Shown: positions 44,800-57,292, counted from the first letter of the stretch. The stretch is DNA of 64,000 bases from Elymus sibiricus (GCA_039707655.1 CM077670.1:147106001-147170000), one strand, 5' to 3'. Made by a program: numbers and translations. Notes: generated by a model not told the origin, from the letters alone.

Positions 44800-45699
44800 T
44801 CGGGTCTGAGGAGCTGCCCACCCAATGTGCTTCACAGACGAGGTCATGCAGCACCAGATCCCAGAAGGATTTAAACCCATCAACATCGAGCAATATGACA
44901 GAACTACGTACCCCGCACATATTCACAAGGCCCGAGGCGACAATCTCCATGCCATCAAATACCTACCCTTAAAACTCAAAGGATCGGCTCGGCATTGACT
45001 CAACAGCTTGCCTGAGAACTCCATTAGTAATTGGGAGGACCTCGTAGATGCCTTTCGCGCAAACTACCAGGGCACCTATGTTGGACACCGGTTGCCGACG
45101 ACCTTGGCCATATCATGCAACAACCAGGGGAGTCAGCCAGGAAATTCTGGAATTAGTTCTTGACCAAGAAAAATAAAATAGTGGATTGCCCAGATGCGGA
45201 GGTGATCGCTACCTTTAAGCACAGTATCCGCGATGAATGGCTCACTAGAGAGCTCGGACAAGAAAAGCCTTAGATAATGGATGCCCTTACACATCTACTG
45301 ACTCGATTCTACGCAGGAGAAGACACCTGGATAGCTCGAAAGATCACCTATCATGGCGACCCAGGCACCTCCGAGGTACGCGATGGAAATGGGAAGCCTC
45401 GGCGGAATAAAAATAACAAGTGCCGCAATAGAGGGAGCAGCAATGACGGCAAAGAAGCACCCGTTAACGCCGGCTTCAGTAACCAGCATGGTGGCATCAA
45501 AAGGAAACCTTTCCAAGGCAACAGGGATGGACCATCCACCTTGGATAAAATCCTGGATAAACCATGTGCCATTCACGGCACCCCCGACAAGCCTGTTACC
45601 CATAGCAACCGGAATTGCTGGGTGATCAAGCAAGCCAGCAAGATAGCGGCTGAAGGCAGGGGCCAACCTCGTAACAAAGACAGTTACACGCTGGGCTGA
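44800..45699 (+). pseudogene. T gag domain with C-terminal knuckle
   Basis: A retrotransposon gag domain is seen around 44860-45120 (FKPINIEQYDRTTYPAHI, AIKYLPLKLKGSARH, stop TGA at 44996-44998, LPENSISNWEDL, FRANYQGTYVG). The downstream frame 45277-45699 has MDALTHLLTRFYAGEDTW and a C-x2-H...H-x4-C cluster (CAIHGTPD, HSNRNCW) like that of Tat-lineage gags. Several stops and shifts are present. It would form the particle capsid in an intact copy. Confidence 0.7.
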
Positions 45700-45740
45700 A
45701 TAATGGAGGCCAGAAATAGTTCCCTCCTGAAGTCAAGGAT

Positions 45741-46460
45741 GTGAACATGATATATGGCACTCACGTCACCAAGAAGGAAAGGAAGCGCGTGCTCCGGGAA
45801 GTTTATGTTGTGGAGCCAGCAGCGCCAAAATACAATCCATTGTCGGAAATCCCGATCATATTCGACCGAAGAGACCACCCGACGAGCATTCATCACGGCG
45901 GCACAGTGGCACTGGTTCTCGATCCCATAATGGACGGTTTTCATCTGACCTGTGTCCTCATGGGCAGAGGAAGCAGCCTCAATTTGATATACACCAATAC
46001 AATTAAGAAAATGCATAGATCGGGCAAGAATCAAGCCCAGTAGTACTACCTTCAAGAGTATTATACCGGGAATTGATGCACAATGCTCGGGAAGCGTGAC
46101 CTTAGATGTGGTTTCGGCACACCTGAGAACTTTTGAAGCGAGGAGTTAATCTTTGACATAGTGCCCTTTCGAAGTGGTTATCATGCACTCCTCGGGGGAA
46201 CTACCTTCGCTTGATTTCACACCATCCCGCACTATGCTTATTTAAATCTTAAGATGCCAGGGCCTAACGGCGTCATCACAGTCAATGGAAACACGGAGCG
46301 CTCCCTCCGAACTGAGGAGCAGACCGCGGCCTTCATGGCCGAGGTACAAGCTGCCGAGGAAGCAGCAAGGGCCCGAGCTGCATTAAGTAGACAGGGCCAT
46401 ATAAAGCATTCGAAGAGTATGAACATATCCTCGGGGCAAATAGTTGGTGGCCCTAAATAG
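45741..46460 (+). pseudogene. T protease region, active site lost
   Basis: The frame from 45741 has YGTHVTKKERKRVLREVYVV, then IIFDRRDHPTSIHHGG and the protease loop VLMGRGSSLN, where an Asp (D-G-G-S-S in relatives) is expected but Gly is found. After stops and shifts, FDIVPFRSGYHALLG and LKMPGPNGVITVNG follow to about 46460. The lost Asp and the stops show it is inactive. Confidence 0.7.
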
Positions 46461-47790
46461 GGGTACACACTCCGCTGCCCCCTTTACATGACCGAGGCCT
46501 ATGTTACTCGGGTGCACAACTTCGTGTTGAAAATTTCATGGGGGATAGTGGAGCACAAATACAAAATGGAGCACTACTCGGATAAATCGATGCGTGTCTC
46601 GATATCCCTGGCAATCAAGCTACATCCTGTTCTCAAGCATAGGTGGCTCGACCAGTGGCTGACTAACAGCCTCAAGCTGACTACGATGACCTCCGCCGAT
46701 GTTCGCTCTTGAAAGCGATCGCCATTAAAGGGCCTTCGAGCAAAAATGGGCGCCACCGCAGGCGAAGACGACTATCCTTAGACTTGACAAGGAAGCACTA
46801 ATAGACAGCACGAAGGACACGCGACAGTGAGCCAATGACAGACATAAAACTAGACGACCAGAGATCGACGTGCCTATTCTTCAGATATACTTTTCTAAAC
46901 GAAATCATGTATCTTTCAAACATATAGATAGCTCGGGTTATTAGGTTCAACCAAATTTTATGAATAAAGAGATGCCCGATGTTTCGGGCCGCGTATACAG
47001 TCATGGTGCATCCTTTTTCTCTTTTCATACATACACCTAGCACAACTCTCGTGATACAATGACAGATGCCTTTCAAAACATCAGGAACGTTAACGGGGGG
47101 CTGCGATTCGAGCCAAATCCACCAAAAATCCATGGTACTCTCGTAAGTCCTTGGCCCATCATCCTCAGTATCTCACACTTATATGCATCGATATTGACTT
47201 ATGTCTTTGGTCAATAGCTGGATTGTCCGGCTCCTGTGCTTACCCCTTATGTTTCCACTTTGTTCGGCTAAGGGTGTAAAGCGAGCACCACTGCAATTGT
47301 TACTTCTAGTTTAACCGGTCAAGTACCTCAGATGGAGAAAGCCGAAAGCTAACTATCACAACACGCGTAAATTGGTCGGGAAACCGTAGGAGGTGTCAAA
47401 CTAAATAGCCGATGGCAGGTAACCATGTCAAACAAAGGGTTTTATTTTTAGACAAAGACGAAGTGTTGGTGGATCGACCTCGGATGATCCGAGGAGTCGA
47501 CGTACACAGGGGGCTATTAACTTGCCACCCAATCCAAAACTCTTGTGACTAAGTGTATTTTTTAGCCCTAAAGGTCTGATTGCCTTTTTTTTCACTGATA
47601 CAACCGCCCTCCTAGCACTGAGACATCAGCTAAGGGTTGCAAATTGGAAGAGAAACACCCTAAGTAGTATCTACTAAGGGGCAGAAGCCGACGACTGGCC
47701 AACTACACATCTTAAACAGTCATGGTTGAGTCAAAACAAGCATAGAGAAGAAAAAGAGAAAAGTGCTTCTCACTTAAAATAAAAACTTGT
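46461..47790 (+). other. T region where reverse transcriptase and integrase would be expected
   Basis: I see no reverse transcriptase, RNase H or integrase motif on either strand. Short frames (for example 46488-46712 and minus 46798-47133) are unrecognised. The pol core appears deleted or replaced in this copy. Confidence 0.5.
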
Positions 47791-50229
47791 CTATTTACAA
47801 AGATACATCTCGGCATACCGAGGAGATATAAAGCAAGTCTTGTCAAGATTCTCTAGAATCATAATCTTATTGCATTTCTTCACAGCCACCCAAGCATCCG
47901 ACATCAGAACCTCGAGGTAATCCCTTGCCTCCCGATTCTTTCCTTCAGGGCCCCATTGAGCAACTGGCTCCATCTCAAGCCTTGGGTAATGGGCTTGAAC
48001 GACCATGAAGGCCTACTGAGCATCTTCCAAGCATGCCAACCGCTTCCACAATACGATTTGGGCACCGACCCCTTAGAGGTGGTGCACTGATTCAAAGAAG
48101 TTGGTCGGTAGAGGATCACTGTACCATAGGGCTTTCCAGAGATCCTCCATGGCAGGCTTGGCCGCTCGATGCAGCTCTGCCATTTGCTTCAGCTGATAAC
48201 CGAGGAGTTGTGGACATGTCAGTGCCTAAACAACATCTAGAAGGACTTCTGCTTGGCCGCATCTTCACACCCACTAAAGTGCTGGCACGCATCCTCCACA
48301 CTTTGCGGGAGGTCCGGAAAAGCGCCTGACATACGCCAAATTTGTGTCAGCTCGGGGAAGGCTTGACTGCCAAAGACACACTATTGTAAATATAGCTTAC
48401 CGACGGCTATCTCTGTGGCCTGCCGGAGCTCCTCCTTTGCAGCACTCGCTCGGAAGAGGCTTCTTGATGCTCCGCTGCAAGCTGTTAGAGCTCGGTAGGG
48501 TCCTTTTAGCCAAGGTCTTAGTGAGTCACGTTGAGCAATGATGACCTCCAGGTCCTCCTCCACCTCGGAGATTCAAGACTGAGTAGCCTCACGGATTTTC
48601 CACTCCTCAGCGAGCTCTCCAACACTTTTCTCTGCCACAGCCTTCTACTTCTCAGCCTCGGCCCGAGTCTTTTCAAGCTCGGCCCACAAGTTGGCCAGAT
48701 CCTTCTCGGCCGCTGTAATATTCAAAAGTTCAACTTGATTTAAACATAAAAGCTGTTCGACAGCTGAATTGACAATAGATGGACATATTTCTTACCTTGC
48801 GCTTTCTCCGTCCGTTTCTGAAGCTGAAGAGAATTCTCCTCGGATTGTGCATGCCGGCGCTTCAGCTCCTCCAACTCTGATAAGTTGGAGGCAGAGGAAG
48901 AGGTGGAAGCCTGCATCAAATATATGCAAAAGCAGATGAGAAATAAAATACCAGACTCAAAAAATGATTTGATCCTCTCATCGGCTCTTTCAAGCCAACA
49001 AGAGTCTCGGGGCTACTGCATATTCGCATTTATCAAAATCATCAAGCTATGTCTCGACCGCCAAGCTAGTTTGGTAAACTGACTTAAGACTCGGGAGCTA
49101 CTGTATTGGCGCTTTCAAGCAAAATCTTTACACATTTTTCAGCCTATCAATTTTTGATGTGTTCGGACGATGCTTCAACATCCTCGTTAAGGGCTACAGG
49201 TCATACCTAGCGTATTATTCAAACCATAAAATGAAAATAAAAATTCTTAAAGCATATTTACCTCAGAGCCTTTTTCTAGGCTAAGAAACACCTCCAGGAT
49301 TCCGGCCTCAGCAAACCGTAACTGGGTGAAGGCCATGCCGAGCATGGCACGGTGATCGGGCATGATAGAGGAGTTGTTCAAAGCTACCTCCACCTCCCGT
49401 TGGTGCCACAATAGCTTGGCCTCCTGATGGCCGAGCATGGGCGGAGGCGTCCTCCTCGCCCCATCCTTGGTTGACGAGGCAGGGGGCACCCCATGTTGGC
49501 CCTGCGACTCTAGAGCCGCAGGGGTCGGGGAAGCAGGGCGGCCAAGTGCTCTTCCCCGCCAGAGAGGATCTTTTCCCCTGGTCTTCTGTGGTTTCCTCCA
49601 CGACCGAGGAGTGAACCTCGGCCATGGGTGTACCGATCCCTCCCCCAGCCCCTGATGCTGAGGAGGGGAATGAGATTCAGCCTCCCCTAACCTAATTTGG
49701 GCAGAAGGAGGATCGACCGCAGTCTCGGAGGAGTTCTGAGCCGGTGATGACCTCGGAATGCCCCCCCTCAGAATGTTCGTCACCGGGAAGGTCAAGTTGC
49801 TCCCTACAAAAGGATGAAAAAGTAAAATGAATTTTACGGTATGAGATGCTTTGTTGAAAAAGAGTAACTGAGCTTGAGCATTTACCTTTCGGCGGCTGGA
49901 CGTTCATGATGATGGGGAGTGTCCTCGGACGAGTCTGAATTGGTCGGTTCCACGGGCGCCGAAGACTGGCCCATTGGAGCAGTATGGGTTTTCCTCACTC
50001 TTTTGAAGGTCCGAGGAGGAACAAATATCTCGGCATCCTCGGATGCCACCCTCTTCCCACCTTGGGAGCAGTGGACCTCGCTGGATCCCTCCTGTTGGTT
50101 GGAGCTAGATTCTGAGGGTGGGCTTTCCTTGCTCATTTCAGGGGCACTCGATCCACTGTCTCGGATGGCCAGGTTCTTTGCCCTAGTATTATTCATCACC
50201 TCCTCTTTCTTTGTCTTTACAGGAACCAC
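47791..50229 (-). pseudogene. T antisense ORF (Tat-lineage type), decayed
   Basis: Minus-strand coding pieces run from MVPVKTKKEEVMNN (50229) through an acidic Ser-rich part and KRVRKTHTAPMG, then 49795-49247 with WHQREVEVALNNSSIMPDHR and AEAGILEVFLSLEKGSEVN. A Glu/Ala coiled-coil-like region (48900-48550, broken) follows, and the last piece covers 48340-47791, with LPTNFFESVHHLRG in one frame and YPRLEMEPVAQWGPEGK in another. It lies between protease remnants and the LTR on the opposite strand. Antisense ORFs at this place are known for Tat-lineage elements such as Grande, and their role is unsettled. Introns are plausible, but stops and shifts are also present. Confidence 0.6.
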
Positions 50230-50243
50230 GTAAGGGTCCTCAG

Positions 50244-50735
50244 TGACGGTGTCCTATATTAGGGGGTGCACACCATGTTGGCCCCCTGTTCATGGGCCGA
50301 GCTGACTACCCATATACAATTGAAGAATGGGCCACACATGCCCTGGCCCTCAGCGTAATCAAGATGAAGACCTCCAAAGACTTGGTGTGCACTTCAACGC
50401 ATGTTTGAACGATCGACATATTTATCCCTAGATTGTAACCGACTATATGTAAACCCTAGATACCCCCGGAGCCTATATAATACGAGGGGTTTAGTCCGTA
50501 GGGGCAAGTTTTGAAGGTTTAGAGCTTAGAACTCATCATACAATCTTGAGGTAGATCATATTGTACTCTGTACCCCATCTACAATCAATATAATAAGAGT
50601 AGGACGTAGGGTTTTACCTCTTCGAGAGGGCCCGAACCTGGGTAAATACCTTGTCCCTATCCTTCCTGTTACTATCGTTCCCAGATCACTGGCTTGGGAC
50701 CCCCTACCCATGATCCGTTGGTTTTAGCACCGACA
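50244..50735 (+). repeat. Second T-family LTR
   Basis: This complete 492-bp LTR (TGACGGTGTCC...AGCACCGACA) has a TATA-like TATATAAT near 50475. Upstream sequence is antisense-ORF coding and not a polypurine tract. Downstream sequence is leader. It therefore behaves as the 5' LTR of another copy, or as the middle LTR of a tandem. Confidence 0.8.
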
Positions 50736-50869
50736 TTGGTGGCCCATACAGGTCCGCGTCGTGAGCGCCAAGGATCGATGGAAGCATCATCTGACGATCA
50801 GATCCGTTCTGGCGTATCCCCCACACTAGAAACCCAAGACTTTGGATCAACCGAAGCATAGTAGCGTTA
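50736..50869 (+). other. Leader fragment after the second T-family LTR
   Basis: TTGGTGGCCCATACAGGTCC repeats the sequence found after the first T LTR at 23660. It is cut after 134 bases by LTR fragment L10. Confidence 0.7.
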
Positions 50870-51328
50870 TGCTACTTGTGATAGGCGTTGGGATTTCCCC
50901 GAAGAGGAAGGGTGAAGTACTATAGTAGCAGAAAGTATTTCCCTCAGTTAAGAACCAAGATTTATTGAACCAATAGGAGATCCACACAAATGACCTTTAG
51001 TAGTACCTACACACACAAGAGCAAATACTTCACCCAACGCGGGCAAGAGGGTTGTCAATCCCCTTGTACTTGTTAATTGGAAGGATTAAATCTGATAATA
51101 GGAGATATATAAATTGCAAAACTAAAATAAAAGTAAAAAAATTGCAGCAAGGTAATTAGGGTTTTAGCAATATGATTAAGATGGACCCGGGATCCATAGC
51201 TTTCACTAGAGGTGTCTCTCTCAAGAACATAGCAACGGTGGGTACACAAATTACTATTGGGCAGTTGATAGAATAGTGCATAGTTATGATGTTATTCATG
51301 GCATGATCAGTACATAGGCATTCATTTG
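50870..51328 (-). repeat. L10: LTR 3' fragment of the element A family
   Basis: On the minus strand the fragment ends ...CCCAACGCCTATCACAAGTAGCA at 50870 and matches 5703-6165 of A's LTR. It is cut at 51328 by the next LTR start. It holds no gene. Confidence 0.8.
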
Positions 51329-52777
51329 TGTCACAACCCTAGAATATTGATTGTAAATAGTTGCATTTGCATCCATGCATCATGTTTAAAATTCAAATGA
51401 ATTTGAAATGGGGATGTCCAAACCCTAGCACCAAAATAATTCAACTAGGTTAAACTTAAAAATATTTTCAATGAACCCAAAATGCCCTTCAGAAAAGTTC
51501 ATGATTTTTGACAAAGGTGAAAACCTCTGCCAAAAATGATGCACATATTTCTAGGACATTTCTGGATCTTGAATTAACCCATATTGTATTTGAATTGGAG
51601 CATTTAAAAGCTATAAATATTTTAAATGCTCCAAATATTCTGGAAATTATTGAGGGCCTCTGGAATAATTCATTTAGTGCCCACATTATTTCAGGACATA
51701 TAAAAAATGATTTGGTATTTTAATCAAATCAAAACAAGTTACAAAAAATAGAAAACGGAAAAGAAAATAGAAAAAAAGGAGAAACCTACCTGGCCGGCCT
51801 AGTAGACAGCCAACCCACCAGGCCCAGGCGTCAGTCATCCTCAACCTCGTTCCAGTGGGCACGAGGGCGTGTGCCCGCGGCGCGCCACCTCCTGCTGGCA
51901 TGCCTGCCTCCCTTGCCATGTCGAAGCGCAGGATATACTCTGTAGAGTCGTCCGAATCGAGCCGACGCCCGCTCACTCTCCCTGTCGCCCTTCCTCGCCT
52001 GCCCATTGCCATGGCCAAAACCACCGCGAGCTCGCCGCCGTGAACGCCGTAGCCACTGACTCCCCCTCGCCTCCCCAAGCTGTCCAACAGCTCCGCCGAG
52101 CCCGGATGCAGCTCTCCACTGAAGGAAGCGTGCCCAGACGGCCTCCGTCATCTCCACTTTCATCTTCTTCACCGTCAGCTGCCGGGGATATCCACTGTTG
52201 TCAGCGCCTCCCCGAGCTCGCCGTCTGATCCGTTCGAACCACCGTGAGCCGCTGCTCCTTTGTCCCTTGCCCCGCTTCCTAACTTGTCCTCTAGGCCATA
52301 GAACCACCATGGCCGAAGCTCGCCTCCGCCCGAGCTCGTCACCGGCATCACTCCGGTGAGCACTCGTAGGAACTGTATGCTCTAACGGCCGCACGTTTTG
52401 CTTATCGAACCTCCAAACCCGCGAGCACCCGAGCTCTGGCTGCCGCTGTTCATGTCGCTGCGGTCGCTACTGTCCATCCCCGGACTCCCTGAGACCACCA
52501 TTCGACGCGGCGCACCTTCAGCTCCCCAACGAGCCCATCCGTGCATCAAACGGCACCCTGTGCTGCGTTTCCGACGCCCTCCGCCATGACTATCGTCGCC
52601 AGCGGCTAACCGCCTGCCAGGTTGACTGGGTTTGACCGGTTTTGGATTTGCCCATGTCTATGACATGTGGGCCCAGGTCCGGATTAATTTTTAATTAGGG
52701 TTAAAATTAACAATAATTACGTTGTTAACAAAATGAGACACTGACCACTGGGCCCCACTGGTCAGGTTTGACCTAGA
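51329..52777 (+). repeat. L11: truncated LTR, TGTCACAACCC type
   Basis: It starts TGTCACAACCCTAGAAT, has an AT-rich first part and a GC-rich gene-like block (51790-52640), and is cut at 52778 by N7. The layout is that of the D8, S5 and N7 LTRs, but the sequence is a different family. ORFs in the GC-rich block run on both strands and are not supported. Confidence 0.65.
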
Positions 52778-54324
52778 TGTAACACCCCAAAAATCGGGTT
52801 ATCGATTTTTGTGCTGTTATTCCTTCCTAGCTTTCCTCTGCCAAATTTTTTTCCTCTGGAATCTGGTGAGTGACCAGGTGAATCCAGACAATCCTCAGCC
52901 TCTCCACACCTTTCCCTTGCTCTTGTGCCAGCCAAACTCTCGTCAGTAAACCCCGAACCTCATTCAAACCCTAGTTCCAAAATATCGGACCTGGAAATCC
53001 TACCTTTGTGTTTACAAAGGAGCTATCATTTTCCTTGCTATATTAATTCTCCAAAAATTTGCAGAGATCCTCCTTCATTCATAAACCCTAGATGTGCAAA
53101 AATATTGCTAAGTCATATGCAATATTTCTCATCTAGAATTAATTCCTCTTTCTGCCTTTCTGAGGAATTAAATCCAGAAAAATATCTATCCATCTCCAAA
53201 GTTCATGAAAACTTGTGGAGATATTCTTTGTGATCATATTGAGATCTCACAAAAATATTGGCCATAATTAAATAAGGGAAATTGCATTTTCCTATTTAAA
53301 GCCAATATTTCGATTTGGGGCCTTTCCAAAGGAACTACCATTTTGGTAGCTAGGAAAAATACCAAATAATTTGTGGAGCTGATCCTATCCATATATTCAC
53401 CATTTCCATCAAAATCTGAAGTTCCACAATTGAACTTTTGACCACAACATCCATTTGCAAATTCTGTCCAGATTTCTAGTTTGCAAAGGAAGTGCTTGCT
53501 CCCTTGATCTTTTTGGGCTGTAATTTTTCAGGGTGGTTAACATTGACAAATAACCTCTGGATACCAAAAACCAGCCCATTTCATCTAGCCAATTTTCCTC
53601 AGTGAATTATCTAAGTTTCTGTTCAGATTGAATCTCTGTGAAGGAAGTACCCTCATGGATGATCAATTTGAGATGAAACTTTTCCAGCTATCTCTCATGA
53701 CCAAATCATCACTCTACACCAAAAATCAGCTAATTCTATCTAGCCATTTGACCCCAGCATCCTCATTCATATTTCTGGCAAGTTTGGTGCCTTGTGAAGG
53801 AAGTACCATCTAGATTTGTCCATTTGAGCTGAATTTTTGTCAGCATGGCCACCTTGGTACATGACTAACCCCAGCCCAAGATCAGGCCAAAAGGAGCTTT
53901 GTGGTGGCCACACCACGTGTGCAAACTTTGCTGCTGGAACCTGTTTGACCTTGGTGCAGTCACATCGGAGCTCTCCAGTGCTATCCAACCACATAGATCA
54001 ACTCATTGCAGGAAGAAGAACCCCTAGACAAGGTTTGGCCTCAAGTGCGGTGTGGCAACACCATGGCCACCCGGTGACCACGTGCAGTGCACGCCAAGGC
54101 AGTGCACTGTGTGCCAAGAGGCTTCGGGAGCCCTCTCCGGCGGGCTCCAGCTCGTCCGCGAGCGTCGGCGAGCTCCCCACCGCACACGTACGCCTCCTAG
54201 AGCTTTCCCCCTCGTCCCCTAGCAAGTGGACGCCTCTGCCGACCTCGGTGCCCCACCAGAATGTCACCACCTCGCCGCCATCTCGGAGCTTCGGCCACCA
54301 TCGCGAGACCCTCCTCCCCGCGGC

Positions 54325-54332
54325 TATAAATA
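54325..54332 (+). promoter_or_regulatory. TATA box of N7 LTR
   Basis: TATAAATA follows a C-rich stretch (CTCCTCCCCGCGGC), at a place equivalent to the TATA boxes of the D8 and S5 LTRs. Confidence 0.65.
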
Positions 54333-56085
54333 GCGTGCCCTCGAACCCTCCTCCTCACCAGCAGCCTCCCCACCCCCTCAGCCGAGATCTCCGAGCTCTT
54401 CCTCTCCCAAGGCAGAAGCTCTGCCGCCGCCCAACCCCCTCCCGATTCCGGCCGTGTGGCCCTCCTCCTCCCCATTCCTTGCCCTCGATCACGCCTGAGT
54501 GCCCGCAGGCCGCCGCCGTCTCCATTCCCGCCGGGGAGCCCTGCCGGCGCAGCCCTCCTCTTCGAAGGCCTCGGTCGCCACGGCCTCCCCTTGGCCCCAC
54601 TGCTGCAGGCCACCGAGCGCGGTCCCGCGACCACCTTCGGGTGCTGCGCGGTGCACCAGCTCCAGCGAGCCCAGCGGCGGCCCTCCCCGTGCTGCCAATC
54701 GCCGGTTACGACGGCAGCGGCGGCGCCCCTGTTCTGTTGCGGTCGAAGGAAGAAGAGGATGCCCAGGGAGAAGGGAGGAGAGAGAGAAAGGATAAGGCGG
54801 GGCCCACTCGTCAGCCGGAGTTAGAAAGTCAACCCGGGCCCGCTGTCAGGTTAAGTGGAGGCGTAATCGGGCCAGTGCGTTTTCCAATGTTGAAAGCGTA
54901 CTCCGCCGTGTTAATTACAGAGAATACGCTTTCTGTTATCGAAAGCGTAATCTGTAGAATGTGCCTTCACTCTCTGAGCCGCGGCAGAAGAGGCTATTTT
55001 GCGGATGTTCACCCGTTAAGGGCTAAAATGAACAGATTTCTGTTTGTTTTACCGCTTAACGACCGAACGGCCGTTTCTCCGCGACCGTAACTCCGATTGA
55101 GGTAAATCCAACCCCCACATTTTCAGTTCATCGAGCCCGTTCCAATGGTATCATTTTCATAATGTTTTCACACTGTGAAAATGACCATTTTGCCCTTGCC
55201 CTTAATCAGCCCCCTTCGAGAGGGAATCTTTCCCTACAGATCTTTCCGCGAGCTCATCGCATTTCTTCCTGGTGACTCCCTCAACCCCAAGGCAAACCAA
55301 CCTCTTACCATGAGCTCCGGACTTGCGTGATGACTTTGCTTGCACCCTGTGTGTGTGTTGCCATATACTTCAGATCATCTATTAGTCTGCACTGCCGTAG
55401 CCCTGTTATTTCATCTGTGCTAGATACTAGTGTTATTTACCATGTGATATCATGAATTGCTTTCATGACATATTTTCCCAATTTAGTAATAATATTTTAA
55501 CACCATTGTCATGTTAGTGCTATGATTTGATCTCATGCCATGATTGTCAATATTGTTATAGTTTTGTTATGCTGTTGTTAAGGAATTGTTCCTGCTCATA
55601 AATCATGTTATGGTGAGATGATGGAGATGTTAAATTGAACTTCTAAAATTAAACCTCCTCCGTCATCGATGGGATCGAGTCATAGTGCCACCGAACCGAG
55701 CTTACCCGTGCAGCCACATTTGCCGGTATGGGATGGCCTTGACTTGGTCTAGCTTTGTGCTCTTTTATCGGTACCACCAAAGAGGGAGGGTTATGCGCGC
55801 GTGCTACCCTGATCAGATAGGCGGCGATAACCTTGTGAGCCTAGTTGATTGTTTAGCCCGGGAGTCCCCGTTTGGGACAGTTTAGTTTGGCCACGACGGT
55901 CGCAGGTGTCATGGGGTGACACAGGGGCCACCCAAGGCATGACTCCGGGGGAGGATGATTGTCGGTGGTACGGTGGAGGAGTCACGGGTTAGACAAGTTT
56001 CGTTGGAGCAGCACCGGTCCACCCAAAGGGGAAGTGTACCGAGGTACGGAACCAGGAGCTTCATAGTGTGGGTAAAGTGCGCAAC

Positions 56086-56116
56086 CTCAGCAGAGTGTAA
56101 GAATCTATTCGAATAG
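56086..56116 (+). promoter_or_regulatory. Conserved palindrome pair in N7 LTR
   Basis: CTCAGCAGAG (one mismatch from self-complementary) and CTATTCGAATAG at 56105-56116 match the D8 arrangement. CCGTGTCACGG immediately after forms a further short hairpin. Confidence 0.6.
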
Positions 56117-56591
56117 CCGTGTCACGGTACTGGACACAGTTCGTATTAGGTCACACTATTTGGTCTTAGTCGATCTGGAGGACAAACCTGTTATTATAAA
56201 CTTGTTAAGGAATGTGCTACTAAGTGAATGTGGTAATTTGGATAATTGTGAGCAGTCACCATGTTGTTCTGATATGATCACGAGATGAGATCTCGGTGAG
56301 TCATGAGTTAGCCCAGAAAGGCAGTAAAACTGAGTGATGTCACCACATATTACTTTAATGCTTCACGGGAGGTAGGTGTAGTGTAGGTTTCAGTTTAAGC
56401 TTCGATGCCATGCTTCATAGAAGTTGCCATGCCATGCCATGATATAAAGTTGATATGCCTGATCCATGTATGCCATGATTGATCCATGATTTCCTGTTGA
56501 TTCCATATCATGTTTAGATTAAATTCTTATAGAAGCATAGGGCTTGCTTTGTCATCTGCTTGTTTGGATGCTATGTATTTGGTTGTCTTGA

Positions 56592-56632
56592 GAGTACATT
56601 CAAAGTACTCACCTGGCCTTGCACGTGGCCGG
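56592..56632 (+). promoter_or_regulatory. Conserved double hairpin in N7 LTR
   Basis: Hairpin 1 pairs GAGTAC with GTACTC. Hairpin 2 pairs CTGGCC with GGCCGG (one G-U) around TTGCACGT. Position and order equal those in D8 and S5. Confidence 0.6.
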
Positions 56633-56911
56633 TTGCAGGAGAAGATCCGTCAGGCTAGATCGTAACCCAGCCAGTCCTGTGCGTTGTGGAGCCCAGCCAG
56701 AGACGTCGTTGCCACTGAACCAAGACCTCCGCTGCCATTTAGTTAGCCTTGGAGCCATGTAATATTGTTGTAGGCAACAGTATTGTAAAACTCCATTTCA
56801 TATAATAAAGCCATTTTTGTGCCTGGAATTGATGTATCATGTCTCAAACGTGCGCCAGGTCTTATCCTGGGACTGGCGTGCATCAGCCCTCTCTCGGGGT
56901 GCCACAAGACG

Positions 56912-56924
56912 TGGTATCAGAGCC
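56912..56924 (+). other. N7 primer-binding site (initiator tRNA-Met)
   Basis: TGGTATCAGAGCC, five bases after the LTR end, is the exact complement of the plant initiator tRNA-Met 3' terminus. Confidence 0.9.
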
Positions 56925-57292
56925 AGGCTGGCTGTAGGTTATCCTAGCATCAGACCACTCCTATTTTCGACCGTAGTGAGACCAATAGAGTTGACCCATC
57001 ACTGGCATCCGACACGGCCACTGTTGATCAACAGACGGCGCAGTCGGAATTGACGTACCCCTACCCAGCTGTCCGCCCACCCAGCCATCCCTGGATTGGA
57101 CCGCGACCCTACCCAGTTGACGGCCGTGCCAGCGTATCCTTTACCCGGCACGAGAAGGATCCACGCCATGCTGGTATGTCCCAGCCTGGCTGCCTATTTA
57201 AAACCCCTCCCACCTGCGAGTCGCAGCCCTCGCCATTCAGTGAGCCAGATCCTCGCAAGAGAACCCAGGCCAGTATCCTCAAACTAGCAGCC

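Larger units (their letters stand above)
5464..50243 (+). mobile_element. T: Tat-lineage-like gypsy retrotransposon, heavily nested and decayed
   Basis: The plus-strand element is recovered by removing nested insertions. The pieces are LTR 5464-5702 plus 23423-23659, leader and first coding piece 23660-24088, gag and protease 43606-46460, unrecognised 46461-47790, and antisense ORF 47791-50229. Each gap closes on a 5-bp duplication (AAGCC for element A, GTACC for S6). A large antisense ORF downstream of pol is a known hallmark of Tat-lineage elements such as Grande. Reverse transcriptase, RNase H and integrase are not recognisable, so this copy is internally deleted or non-autonomous. The right end is uncertain because the LTR at 50244 is not preceded by a clear polypurine tract. 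Confidence 0.65.
52778..56906 (+). repeat. N7 5' LTR
   Basis: It begins TGTAACACCCCAAAAATCGG and ends GGGGTGCCACA. A GC-rich block at 54080-54860 has TATAAATA at 54325-54332. Palindromes and hairpins homologous to D8 and S5 are at 56086-56116 and 56592-56632. A 417-codon plus-strand ORF (53837-55090) crosses the promoter and is not credible as a gene. Confidence 0.85.

Noticed and set aside
51831..52394. 187-codon minus-strand ORF in L11
   Set aside because: It lies in the GC-rich block of an LTR, with long frames in several phases and no recognisable motif.
53837..55090. 417-codon plus-strand ORF in the N7 LTR
   Set aside because: It crosses the LTR promoter (TATAAATA at 54325), is Pro/Arg/Ser-rich, and has equally long frames on the other strand. 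This is an effect of GC-rich sequence, not a gene.
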